Of a stretch of DNA of 64,000 nucleotides, positions 30,460 through 41,596 are shown in pieces. Source of the DNA: Podospora pseudoanserina (taxonomy: Eukaryota > Ascomycota > Sordariomycetes > Sordariales > Podosporaceae). Location of the stretch: positions 248,001 to 312,000 of the forward strand of contig NC_085924.1 of assembly GCF_035222485.1 (NCBI RefSeq), read 5' to 3'. A program made the translations under genes and the position numbers. How positions within the stretch are numbered: the first letter of the stretch is position 1; every line of letters starts with the position of its first letter. Under the pieces are notes generated by a model, which searched no databases, was not told the DNA's origin, and was given only the letters and a program-made list of their open reading frames with translations.

Positions 30460-33400
30460 TTAAAAGTTATAGTACCTCGGCTCATCAAACACATGATACC
30501 GGTGCCCCCTAACTCCCTCCCCTCTAAACATCCTCGGGAACCTCCACCCCTCTGGCACCTCATGCTCCTCCACCCGTCTATCCCTTACATCCTCCGGCAC
30601 ACCCCAAGCAAACTTGCTGTCCTCCTCCGAGTTGGGAACCACAAACTTGGCCACCTGCAACTCGGTATCGGTGATGGTGCTCCTGCTCACACGGGCATAA
30701 CCCGTCCTCCGGAGACCCTTGAACAAGATGTACTCGCACCAGCGGTCCCAGTCCGTCTTGTCCACGTCGTGCATGCCGCTCACGTCGGAGACGTACGTGT
30801 TGTAATTGCCCTTGAGGGGCTCCGTGACGAGGTAAGACAACAAAACGCTGGGGCGGTTGGTGCTGCCCATGAGCTTGGAGAGATACTCTGACTGGAGACG
30901 ACGGTCCTCGGGGTCCTCTTCCTGGCCAGAGTGGAAGACAAAGACGTCGACGAGGGTTCCGTAGACGTCAAGAGTGGCGTGAATGGCAGGAGCCAGCTCG
31001 CCGACCGGGCTGGGAAGGAGGTGATGGGTTGAGTTGACGATGGGGAATTTGGACAACAGAGCCGCGCCCCAGGTGTGCTTGTTGGGACCCGGACCATAGT
31101 CGACGTACATTCCAAGGTCTTCAGCAAGGAACTGAGTGGTGTCACGGTTGCCCATGATGACGCGCTGCAGATCAGACTCCAACAAACCAATCACATCAAC
31201 CTCCATCTCCTTGATAAGATCGCGCATGCGATACTCGGAAGACCACATGTCGTTGTCGAGAGAGAAGTGAATCGTCCAGATGCCAGCCGTGAAAAGGCGG
31301 TCCTTGGCGTGGTAAGGCTTGTAGTCGTTGGTAGGGAAGCGCAGGAAGTTGGCGGAGAGGAACAAGAGGTTGAGAACACCAAGAACGCCAAAATGATACT
31401 TCCTGTGGTGAGTGTTGACAGGACGGATGACACCAACCTTTTTCTTGCTGCTGCTGTTGTTTTTGGCCTGTTGGGAAATGAGATCAAAGAGCCCAATGCC
31501 GAGTGCCAGCATCATGGTGATCATGATCCAGTCAGTATGCTCCCGAACCAGCGGGCCACCAGGCACAAAGGCATAGGCGACAACCCAGACGTGGAAGAGA
31601 ACCAAGAAATTGTAGATGAGGAAGCCGAGACCAAAAGTGGCCGCAGGGCTCTTCTTGGCAGCGTTGCCAATCATGGGAACAGCGATGGCCATGAGGTAGG
31701 CAGCCAAAGTCAAGCCACCGTAGTAACCACGCCATTGCTCATAGAGAGTAAGGTAGGCAGCACCAATGCAGCCCAGACCGTATGCAGTCCAGCTCGTGGC
31801 AAAACCAGGTCGGAGGACGCCGATGAGAATACCAACAGTCGTGGCAGCGATTGTGTACCAGCCATGGACATTGGAAACAGGTCCTCGGATCGGATAACCA
31901 TCCCAAACCCAGAGGATCATGGTGCTGGTGTCAGAGAGAAGGGAATGCAGACCGAAGAACAGACCGCCAATCCCGATAGCAGACAGAACAGACGATCCAC
32001 TCTTCTTCTCGGTCGTGTTGCCACCCTGGTGAGGGCCACGGCGAGTGAACCTCAGGGCGGCAAGAATAGCAAGGAAGAGACCAGTGGCGTTCCAGCCACC
32101 GTTCTCAGCATGCATGATGGGCCAGATGGGATTGTTTGTGTACCAAGCAAACTTGGCAACAGACGACATGAGCAGACCAATGGTCCACGCAAGGATGCGA
32201 GCCTCAAGTCTGGTGGGCTGCACAGAGTCCGAATACCAGGTAGCAGCCCAGCTGAGACAACCCATGGAGACGCCAAAGCCAACAGTAAAGAGCCGGTAAA
32301 CAGGGTCCTTGACCAGATAGGCGAGAAGGCCAGCGAGTGACAGAAGGTGAGTAATGCGCTGGTTGCTAACGATGAAAGAGCGCAACGGCCTGATGGCAAG
32401 CAGGAAAGGCGAAATAGTGGTCATGACGAGGGCCTCATAGCCGGAGATGCCCATGTGCCACAAGGGAAAGTCTATCGACGTGTCAGCTACATGGTTAGTA
32501 CCAAAATCTTCCAAAAGTACTTACACCAGATAACCACACCCAAGCTGGTCAAGATGGACCAGAACACAAACTGTCACTGGTTAAATGGGCACTCATAAGC
32601 GCATTGTGGACACCACTTACGCCATGGTAAACATCAGCCGCAATGTCGAGGAACTCGCCAAAGCGGAATCCGGCAGAATAGACACCACCAGTGGCCTGTT
32701 CCTTCCTAGGCGCATTGTTAGCTTACGGTGGGGGCTGACCGGTATATAAGACAGGCTTACTCCTTTTCAAGCACAGCAGTGGGCACAGAAGAGTGGTTGA
32801 CTCTGCTAACTGTTTTAGAACCAGCCTTTCGACATAACATTTGGTCTTGGGTATTGTACAAGCCCATTGTACAAATGGGTTGAGGCTATCTTGGGAGCCA
32901 TTGGACGTACCCCTTGCTCGCGCCCTTCACATCCCGGATTGTGATCTCGAGCGAGTCAAAGTCCAGAGCAGTCACGGCGTCAAAGGACACATCGAGGACA
33001 ATCAAGGCCCATTCGAAGAAAGCGTAGATGGTGTACGCTACACGTGTTAGTGTCAGACATTTCCGTTCCGATTCGACATGACCTACCTCCCGCAACACGG
33101 TGAACCTTGTGTTGGATGAAAAAGTACACCAACGGCACCAGAGTACCGAAGAAAGCGCCCGCAATGTATTTCCTGTACTTGATCGCTTTGGCATTCGGGG
33201 GACTGAGCGCAATGCAGCCGGTTGTCCACGGAATCGTAAAGACAATGTACGAGATCATAAGAATATCGTGCCAGTCATGGTCGTCGGTAGACGTGATGTA
33301 GGTCCACCCGCCGCATGTGAGAGTTCGGATGATGCCGGACCATCCGATCAGCTTCGGTAGCGTTCGGCCGGGCTTCGCGGTCAACAGATACCATAACCCG

Positions 33401-33837
33401 ACGAGAGCAAATCGAGGACCTGATGATGGTAGGCTCGGTGTCAGTGCCGAGCCGGACTGACCAGCCAAGGGAGAGAGGCCGTGGGCACATACCGGAGGTA
33501 ATGGCAATGAACAGCATGAAGATGGACCGTTCAGGATAACGGTCACCAATGGTGGCCGACACAGAAGGGAACCATTCTTGCGGATAGCCGTACCACTCGT
33601 TCTGGACAATCTTGTGGTAGTGAAGAGCAGACCCAATGACGAGGGCGCTCAAGAAAGCCACTGGGATCCGGAGGAGCCGGGAATGGTCAGCAAAAACAAA
33701 TGCTCCGTCCGATAAGGTGAATCAGGTTACACACAGGAGGCAGCGACAGTGTGCGACCAGCTCACCCACTGGCCATTAAAAGACAGGACGACGCCTGCGT
33801 CCTTGTCCTTGTAGGAGCGGGACGACGACGACGCCAT
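30460..33837 (-). CDS. CWH43: CWH43 homologue, GPI-anchor lipid remodelling protein
   Basis: Model complement(join(30460..32471,32525..32570,32621..32705,32761..32805,32911..33037,33087..33419,33493..33660,33735..33837)), 972 aa, the expected size. Cwh43 puts ceramide on GPI anchors in the endoplasmic reticulum. The N-terminal part has the FRAG1/DRAM-like membrane domain ([38 protein letters not shown]). The middle is a long polytopic region starting at [17 protein letters not shown]. The C-terminus is an endonuclease/exonuclease/phosphatase-like domain ([38 protein letters not shown]). The acceptor of the 45-nt exon is a TAGCAG tandem site, so three nucleotides (32803-32805) may be in or out. 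Start [10 protein letters not shown] is preceded by no other in-frame Met. Confidence 0.9.
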
Positions 33838-34423
33838 TGTGGCCGTGTCCGTGTCGACGCGGCGCGGGGTTCCGGACGAGGGTTCAAGCTCAGGCCAGGC
33901 CAAGGGCAGGGCAAGGGCAGAGGATCCGATAAGACGTGTGTGTTTGGTTGGGAGATGGGATCAAGCGCTGGGATACATCGCCGTGGGCAGTAGCAGTCAG
34001 TGTCTGCAGAAAAGAACAGATGGAGGAGAAGGGAAGAAATGTCACAGCTTGGTCTTGGCCCAACAGTTGCTGTGCATCGAGAGACGAAGGGAAGGATCGA
34101 ATTGGACAGGATGGCGAGACAACACCAAGAGCGCCAGAAACCTCGGCGCGATCCGCATTCAGAGAAATCCACAGGCGCCAAGCCGTTGACCCGACTGCAT
34201 GGCCCCTGCAGCCACGGTGAGCGTCGGTGAGCCACAGGCAGAGCCCAGGTGAACAGGGCCCCACTAAAAAGTTCAACACCAGCCCATGGCAACAAGCTTC
34301 CACCATTCCATTTCTCAGAACATCTCCAAGCTTTGCGTAATCCACCCAGCACTGCAACTGCACCGTCGTTTCCCTATCGCAACCAACCCAGCGCATTTCA
34401 GACCTGTTTTAGAATCCATAACC
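33838..34423. other. Shared divergent promoter region of CWH43 and UTP6
   Basis: A 586-bp gap between two outward-facing housekeeping genes. Overlapping frames of 76-196 codons on both strands (33762-34396) are chance frames in GC-rich DNA. No gene supported. Confidence 0.55.
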
Positions 34424-35734
34424 ATGGGTGGCGCCGCAGAAAAGGCCCGCTTCTACCTCGAGCGAGCAGCTCCCGAGCTCCGCGAGTTTGAAGAAAAAGA
34501 GATCTTCACCAAGGTACATTCCCCCGTCGCCTCTAGCTCTGTCACTCTCTTTTCAATGCGCTGACCTCCAAAACTCCAGGAGGAAATCCGCTCCCTCGTC
34601 GTCAAACGCTCCGACTACGAGCACCTCATCCTCTCCCCTGGTACCAAACCAACCGACTTCCTCTCCTACATCTCCTGGGAAACCTCCCTCGACCGCCTCC
34701 GTGCCAAACGCTGCGCCCGCCTCAAAATCCGCAACTCCTCCTCCCACGCCTCCCAGGCACGCACCTTCAACATTTTCGAGCGCGCCGTCAACAAGCACCC
34801 GGGCTCCCTGCAGCTCTGGTTCGCCTACCTCGACTTCGCCGCCAGCGTCAAGGCCACAAAACGATGGAACCGCATCGCTACCCGTGCCATCCGCCTTCAC
34901 CCGTCCGAGTCATCTCTTTGGGCTCTGGCTGGCCGTAGAGCCGCCAAGGCGGGGGATATGGAAAAAGCCCGGGCGCATTACTTGAGAGGGTGCCGGTTTT
35001 GCACCACGGAGCCAGACCTTTGGGTGGAGTACGCCAGGTGTGAGATGGAGTGGCTGCAGAAGATCGAGGCGAAGAAGGCTGGGAAGGGGGTTAGAAAGGG
35101 GGTTAATCCTGTCGAGGCGATCAAGGACACGGAAACGCTGCAAGAGGGGGATGTTATCGAATTTGACGAGGAGGATAGCGAGGATGAGGACATGGACGGC
35201 GAGTTGATGCTTCCTGATCCGGATGCCGAGGGTGCGGATGGGAAGCCAAAGAACAAGAAGGTCATGACAGAGGAGGAGACCAGGAAGATTGAGCAGAGCC
35301 CTGCGCTGAGTGGAGCGATACCAATGGCCATCTTCGACATAGCACGGAAGCAACAGTTCTTCGGGGCGAGGGCGGCCGAGATGTTTTTCGACATGTTTGC
35401 GCAGTTTGGCGGGGTGTCATCGCAGGAGAGGATTGTGGGGCATGTGCTGGGTGCGATGCAGGAGCTGTATCCTGGCCATGCTTGCACTGTCAGCTGCTGG
35501 ATTAGACAGCCGGTTGTGGGTGTGAACGCGTTGAGTGTGGAGTTCCCCAAGGCGCTCAGGGAAGTGCTGGCGAGGCTGAAGAAGGGTCTGGAAGAGACAA
35601 ACGACAAAAAGGCATTGGTAGAAAAGATGGTGAGCTGGTTCGACGGGGTTTTGGCCGTCGAGGGATTGGACGAGGGGATTAAGATCGTGTTGCAGCACAC
35701 AAAGGGGTCGTTGGAACAGCAGGTTGCGAATTGA
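34424..35734 (+). CDS. UTP6: UTP6, U3 snoRNP/SSU processome protein
   Basis: Model join(34424..34513,34580..35734), 414 aa. The N-terminus KARFYLERAAPELREFEEKE is the typical Utp6 start. HAT-type helical repeats follow (DFLSYISWETSLDRLR, NIFERAVNKHPGSLQLWFAYLDF, RIATRAIRLHPSESSLWALA, ARAHYLRGCRFCTTEPDLWVEYA), then an acidic insert (FDEEDSEDEDMDGE) and the C-terminal part with GAIPMAIFDIA. Utp6 acts in the nucleolus in U3-dependent 18S rRNA processing. The intron is 66 nt with GTACAT and TCCAG borders, and the exons join in phase 0. Confidence 0.92.
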
Positions 35735-35765
35735 TACCCAGATAAAATGATCAATGGAATTACAA

Positions 35766-36044
35766 CTAGAGGTCGATGTCTTTACCGGGGTAAGGGTCAT
35801 GATTTTCGCGCTCAAACTGTTCTGCCTCGTACCCCGCAAGCAACTTTCGGTCGATGACTATGTCAGGGTCTGGAGCTGGGGGTCATTCTCGTTAGCATGA
35901 TTCCACCCATAATCATTACAGTAATCTGGTTCCGCCTCCCACAGCACGACTGACTATCCGCCAACAGCCATATCCGATAGTGCGAACCGAGGGGTGGCCC
36001 ATCCGCCGAATCATGGGTCCGAAGATCGACTGGTGTTTCACCAT
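35766..36044 (-). CDS. Possible small gene, model unresolved
   Basis: Between the convergent UTP6 and EVE genes the minus strand carries a protein-like 3' block ending GYEAEQFERENHDPYPGKDIDL and a stop at 35766. It is preceded by a plausible intron end (branch CTAAC, then CCCCCAG). Upstream there are two candidate 5' parts in different frames: MVKHQSIFGPMIRRMGHPSV (ATG at 36044) and WEAEPDY directly before a GTAATG donor. The second joins the 3' block in phase but has an in-frame stop 12 codons upstream of the donor. I could not make one continuous model. It resembles a small mitochondrial protein in size and charge only. Confidence 0.3.
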
Positions 36045-36062
36045 GCAAGAGAAGCTACGGCC

Positions 36063-37064
36063 TCACCCTCTCTCGGCAACCGCCATAAGAAACTTCCACT
36101 CGGAAGCCGAGACCTTGCTGACGCTCAGCCTCGACTGCTTGATCATTTGCATCTTGTCCAGAGGCCCCCCGGGCGCGCCCAGTTCCCTGAGTTCTTTCAG
36201 CGTAATCGGCTTGTTGAACTTTTCGTGGAATTTGACGTGAACAACACTCCATTTGGGGTCGGAGGGCTTGGACTTTGGGTCGTAGTATGGCGCTTTGGGG
36301 TCGTGAGCAGACACTATCCAACACGTTAGTAAAGAGACCCTCGATAGAACACATTTGCCGTGAGCAACCTACGATCAGGCGAGTGCTCCTTTACAATCTC
36401 CATCGTCCCCACGATCCCGGGCTCCTTGCAGTTGGAGTGGTAAAAGAAGGCCAAGTCACCCTTCTTCATGGCTCGAAGGTTGTTGCGGGCGGCGTAATTG
36501 CGGATGCCTGGTGAGATGTTAGAAGGAGAATAAGTGGGAGACAACGGGAAGAGATCAGCATACCATCCCACGGCTCTGGCTCTGTCTTGGCCGCCAGGTC
36601 GTCAATCGAAAATTTGACATCAACACCGTTCTCATACCGAGACTCGGGCTCGGCTTTGAGAAGCCAATAGTTCTTTTCTTCGGACTCATCCGGGGCAGGA
36701 GAGGGTGAAGCTTCTTCAACCTCCTCCCTTTTGACGGCCTTTTTGGTTGCTTTTTTGGCTGGTGGTGAGGACTTATTAACCACAGGCTCTGTTTCCTGTT
36801 TTGAGGTCCTTGATTTCTTGGTGGATGGCTCGTCCTGAGCAGGATGTGAGCACGTTTGTGGTCCACTGATGATCAGATAATCTCAAGCCGAGAAGGGAAA
36901 CCACGTACCTCTTCAGTTTTGATATCTGCCTTTGAGGCCTTCTCATTCTTCACAGCTTTGGGCTCAGTCTCATCCTCCGTCCTTTGCAGACGCATTGAAC
37001 GCCGGCGCGGCTCAGGAGCTGCCACGGCTGGCTCCTCGGCATGGGTAGACTTTCTCTTCGGCAT
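36063..37064 (-). CDS. EVE-domain (THYN1-like) nuclear protein
   Basis: Model complement(join(36063..36313,36373..36507,36564..36834,36909..37064)), 270 aa, all in phase. The first 110 residues are basic and disordered (MPKRKSTHAEE, then KKATKKAVKREE), suggesting nuclear import. The EVE domain begins NYWLLKAEPESRYENG and runs through IRNYAARNNLRAMKKGDLAFFYHSN, GIVGTMEIVKEHSPD, DPKWSVVHVKF and ITLKELRELG. EVE domains bind modified bases or RNA through a PUA-like fold; the human THYN1 protein is the best-known relative. Exact ligand unknown. Confidence 0.88.
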
Positions 37065-40000
37065 TGTGGAGGCTGCTGACGCAAACCGGACGGCTGCAAA
37101 ACCTGAAAAATTCACTTTGGTTGTATGTGATGAAGGGGGACGGTCAGATCTGATTGGAAATTTAGATGGTCGTTGAGAGAGACCAGGCCCATGCCAAGCC
37201 AAGGATAGCCACCAGGGAGCGCACGCGACACGCGACGTTGCCCGGCCCTTTGGAACCATGGACTTGCGCTCCGCGAACTTACCGATCTCTTAGTTTATGC
37301 TTGATTTATATTCTGAAAGTCATTTGGTATTGAGAACTCATAACCGAATGACATGGCCACTCACTATTCTAGGTAATGGTGGGTGCGAATTGATCTGGCT
37401 GGTTTTGACGATGAAGGGTTGCCCTCCACAGAGCGGGTCTTGACGCCCGGATGGGACTCCCGAAGAGGATCCCAGACACCATCGGCCCGGGCCGAATTCA
37501 ACCCCCGGGCATTGGGAGTCCGCGATATCTTGAGGAAGAGGAGAATTTTCTCCGGCAAGGTACATGCCTCAAATACTTTCATGAAATATCTGACATTTTC
37601 CTCGCTGGAAATGATCGTCTTCCCAATGACAACAGGTACCCGCCGCTGCCCATGCCCAAGGCAAAGTGACAATGATATTGTGAATCTGGGGTTGTTCTGC
37701 AGTGGGTAATCACGTCCCCTGGGCCACAAGTCCACAGAGCAAGCAAGGCAGGCAGGCAATCACGTCCTCTGAGGGGTTCCAGGAACGAAGTGCCGACGTG
37801 GGATCTGACGTGTTGTCAAAGAGGCGGATGTCACCAATGGAATGCATTCCCCCACGGATGGGAACAGCTGGTAGAGCGAGCCCATCGTTGCTTTTCGCTA
37901 GGTGCCCCCGGGCACTCCGGTTATTTGGACAGAATCAACAGTCGTCGAGATGAAATATCAGGATGGCCGATATACTGTTTGTATCATCACCACGACTTTG
38001 TTTCATCCAAGTTCTTCCGCTTGGGTCGACTTTTTCCCTGTTTCCCTGATGAGCACAAATCATTGCTTGAGCATTAGTTCACAAGCCCTGCGATATTGAC
38101 TTGGTGAGTTGGTGAGTTGGTGACTTGACAGGTGTGGCTGCCCGAAGGCTTGGTTGTGGCCCTTGACGGCAGATAAGAATGAGCACCTCGCGGACAAAGC
38201 AGATCTTTTAGATTCGATATTCGACGAGTGCCTTGCGTGCGTAGAGAGCCCTGGTCTTCCTACATCGCCGCGCTGTGGTTTGTTTGGATGGCACGATGGC
38301 TGGACACAGCGGCCGGAGAGCAGGGGTCCGTGGAGGATTGACGAAACAAGCGGCTGGGGTTGATTGATCACCATTGCTGCCGAGCACACCAGGCCCTACC
38401 ATTACCATACAACAGCGATTTCGGGCCACAAATCTTTGATGAAGATCAAGGGCAAATAGAAGTGGTGAATAAGGCCACGAAACATAGCAGGTCGGCCGGT
38501 GGGTATAAATGTGGTGGTAAGCGTGCCGTGACCCAAGAAGCACTTCAACCACACCGGATGTGGGGGAGGGGGCGAGGAGGGGGGAAAAGCCACGGGGGAC
38601 TACGAAGAGCCAAAAAAAAAAGAGCACTTTGACGAGTCAACAACTTATGTAGTGTACCACCTCGCTGGAAAGAGAAACAGTACAAGGCACGGGAGCGCAA
38701 TCTTTGTGACTGTGGACATGCAATCAAGACGCAGTAAGGAAACAGTTCGGAGTGGATGGGGACAGGCTGCCCGGATCTACCGTCAAGGTGAAGAGGGGAG
38801 GGGGAACCTGGAATGGGAAAGGGGGGGTCAGGTAGGTAGGTGGTGACGACCAAGAATCACATCAACGCTATGGACACCCACGCCCGGCCACAATCTGTGT
38901 CTTGCTCTTGTGCCTCGTGGGAAACACAAAAAAAAGACGGAAGAACGGAGGACGAGGACGGGGACGAGGACTGGGACAGAGGTACCAAAGGCATTTGAGT
39001 TTGGCTGGGCCGGGGTGGTGGAGGTGTTCGATGCCCTGTCAAATGGTCTGCTGGTCGGAGAATTTTTAGTGCCTGGCTGTAAAAGTGACTTTGGTGCTGA
39101 AGGTCAACCGACAATAAAATGGCCAACTGCCCACCTCCCCCCTTCGTTTCCTTTCCTGCTTCATTTCCCGTCTCATTTTTGCCCTTTTTTTCTTCCCCTT
39201 TCCACCGTCTGGATTGTTTTACAGCGTTGTTGCTGATTCTGCTGCCATATGAACAAGGCGTTGCTATCATTCTTCAAGTCCCTTTGCCCCAGAACGGACC
39301 CAGCGCTGTTAGTGCAAACGGCCAGTGGGAGCAGCACAAGAATAACAAGATGACAACGACAACATTTCCAGCGACACGTGGGAGATTGGGGAAACTGAGG
39401 GAGAGGGAATGAGAAACGATGTCATGATCACCAGATTCTCGACTACGACCAGCACTGGATGGATTGACGAGGATGGGCTCATTAGGGGTGGGAGGACCAC
39501 CCAGGGCGAGCAGGCCAGGATCACCTCCACGACCCCAATCCACTTCGCTCAAATCCGGGGCCCTGGGAAACGGCCTGAATGAGATGGGACTGGCCATCAA
39601 CATGCGACAACCTCCTCTGCTGGCAGTTCGACAACTGCAAGAGAGAAAGGGAATGAGCATGGCTGTTGTCATTTTCAGGCTGGAATGTGCGGCAAAAACA
39701 GGCACCAGACGATTGCTGGGCCAAGTCCAAGTCATGCGGTGATTATCGGCGGGGCAGCAATGCGGGAGGTGCGGCGGTCTGTCGGCGGTCAAGCGAGTCG
39801 CCAAATCTAGGCGCCGGTACATCTTGGGCGTCGGCAATGAGGACTCTTTCAATTCTGGCGACACTCTTCATACGGATTTCTCCTCATTTGTGTGACTTTT
39901 TTTCCGTCACCGAGCGCTGCTCTTTGAGTTTCACTGTGGAGCGATTGGCTGCTGGTCAGGCCAAAGCCCATCCACCCCATTATCAGCATCTCTGTCCCAT

Positions 40001-41596
40001 CATTATCAAGACTTCAACGCCACCCATCCACCACTCTGTCACCGGGTCGGCTACCCCTGAGTATAAAGGGACATGGCTGCCCATCGGGAAACATGCCCAT
40101 CGGGAAACATGCCCCTTCATTTATACTTCATCCTCCTCGAGCTCGCTCCCGCAACAACCATGGCACGAGCATCGTGAGACCCTTCCCAGGATGTCAAGAT
40201 CACCATGAGACCCAGCAAGAACACCCTCACCTCCTATTCTGGCTTTCGAAAAGTGTGACGCTTTGTTGGATATTGGACGGCCAGAATTTCCCTGGTTTCT
40301 GAAGCCAAGGAATATCACTTTCGATGCATAAGGCGTCTCTGTGAATGACCTTGTCAGAAACGGCTGACAGGGCTGTGAGGTGCCATTGGAAAACGCTGGC
40401 CATGATGGTGAACGGCCAGAGCGTCAGAGGCTCAGACAGAGCCTTTGGTGGAAACACACGGTGCACGGGCCACTGTTTTGGATGTCGCGCCTCATCTGTG
40501 GCTCTGATTGGTCGTAGAGCGCGGGAGGGACCCGCATGACTAGGCCGTTTCAGGAGGGCCCCAAGGTTTGTCCGGCTGAAAAGCAACCAGCGTTCCTTTT
40601 CGCGGCGTGCGCTCTGTCACAGCACAGCACCACTGGACAGTGGACATCCGACAAGCACGCGCGACCTGGGTACTGAGGTAAGACCTGCCCTTTTGTTTCC
40701 CTCATCCACCCTATCCACCCCCGGCCTGCCGATTCGTTTCCGAACCTTATAGCAGAAGCCCGACGAGTGCCTTTTCCACGCCTCGAGCTGCAGGTCTGGC
40801 AAAAGCCGGGACTTCGTGGTGGTGACTGTGGAAGTCTCGAGGTTTGGGTGACCACCCGAGAGGCGCTGACGGCGAAAAATTCTCGCGGCTCCAGCATCAA
40901 CCTCCGGACTCCTAGTTTCGAGTACGTCAAACCTTGGCCGTATGGCCTCCACTTTCTCATTCCTTCCCCGTGTCCCGGTGTTCGCCTGGCGGTTGCTGCT
41001 CGGGCAGGTGGTCCTGCTTGGAGCCGGCGGTTGTTTGGCTTTCCGGAGCCCGGTTGCTGGCTCCCGGCGGTGCTCCCGAATCGGCATCCATCCATCGCAT
41101 TTGCGACAGCGGCAGTTTAGGCCGTCGCAAGAAGTCTGCGACTCCGGGCAGGCTCTGTCCCTGGTTTTTTTTTTCTGCTGCTGCCACCCTCTGCTGTTCC
41201 CTCTCTGTGGCCCTGTTGCTGCTCGCTTGGGTGGACCCAGCACCACTCCCCCCGGGCTGCCGCACCACACGCAAGCAGCAGAGCCCTGCACCCAGCGCCA
41301 GCCAGAATCCGGTGTCCCTGCCCCGTTTTAACCCACTGCACACACACACTCCTCTGCCATACCCGACCACCCACCGCGACGCGACTGATACTTGCTCCAT
41401 CGCGACAAGTCTCTGCCGTGCGACTCTGCATCTTTATTCCATCGTTTCCCTTTGACTGGCACGTGCTTTTATCGAATTACGTCGTCGCTAACCGCCGGTC
41501 GCAAAGGGTTTTCATTGAAGCTGATGGGTGCGACTCTCCCGTCCTCGTTGCCGTAACCACCTTCCCCCCGAGCCTCCATCACACATCGCGACCGCC
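37065..41596. other. 4.5-kb stretch without a supported gene
   Basis: It lies between the divergent EVE gene and the SWI1-like gene. Many open frames of 60-224 codons exist on both strands but their translations are low-complexity or Arg/Pro/Ser-rich and overlap each other. The least noise-like are the minus frame 37364-37759 and the plus frame 37383-37709, which oppose each other. TATA-like GTATAAAT (about 38504) and GTATAAAG (40061) occur, the latter just before a 16-bp tandem repeat. A long SWI1 leader, an unannotated ncRNA or a multi-exon small gene cannot be excluded. Confidence 0.4.
40079..40110 (+). repeat. Exact 16-bp tandem duplication downstream of a TATA-like element
   Basis: GCCCATCGGGAAACAT occurs twice head to tail, 12 bp after the TATAAA at 40062-40067. 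Two ATG codons follow within about 110 bp but open only very short frames. Confidence 0.8.

Noticed and set aside
31075-32340. 421-codon plus-strand open frame
   Set aside because: It is exactly antisense to the coding exon of CWH43. Its Glu/Asp/His-rich translation reflects codon structure of the real gene.
37364-37759. 131-codon minus-strand frame with some protein character
   Set aside because: Opposed by an equally long plus-strand frame, no upstream ATG in context and no family; could not be supported.
39274-39864. 196-codon minus-strand open frame
   Set aside because: Low-complexity ends, overlapping plus-strand frames of similar length and no recognisable motif.
40617-41291. 224-codon minus-strand open frame upstream of the SWI1-like gene
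   Set aside because: Cys/Arg/Gly/Pro-rich, overlaps other frames on both strands, no domain and no consistent splice partner; expected by chance in GC-rich DNA.
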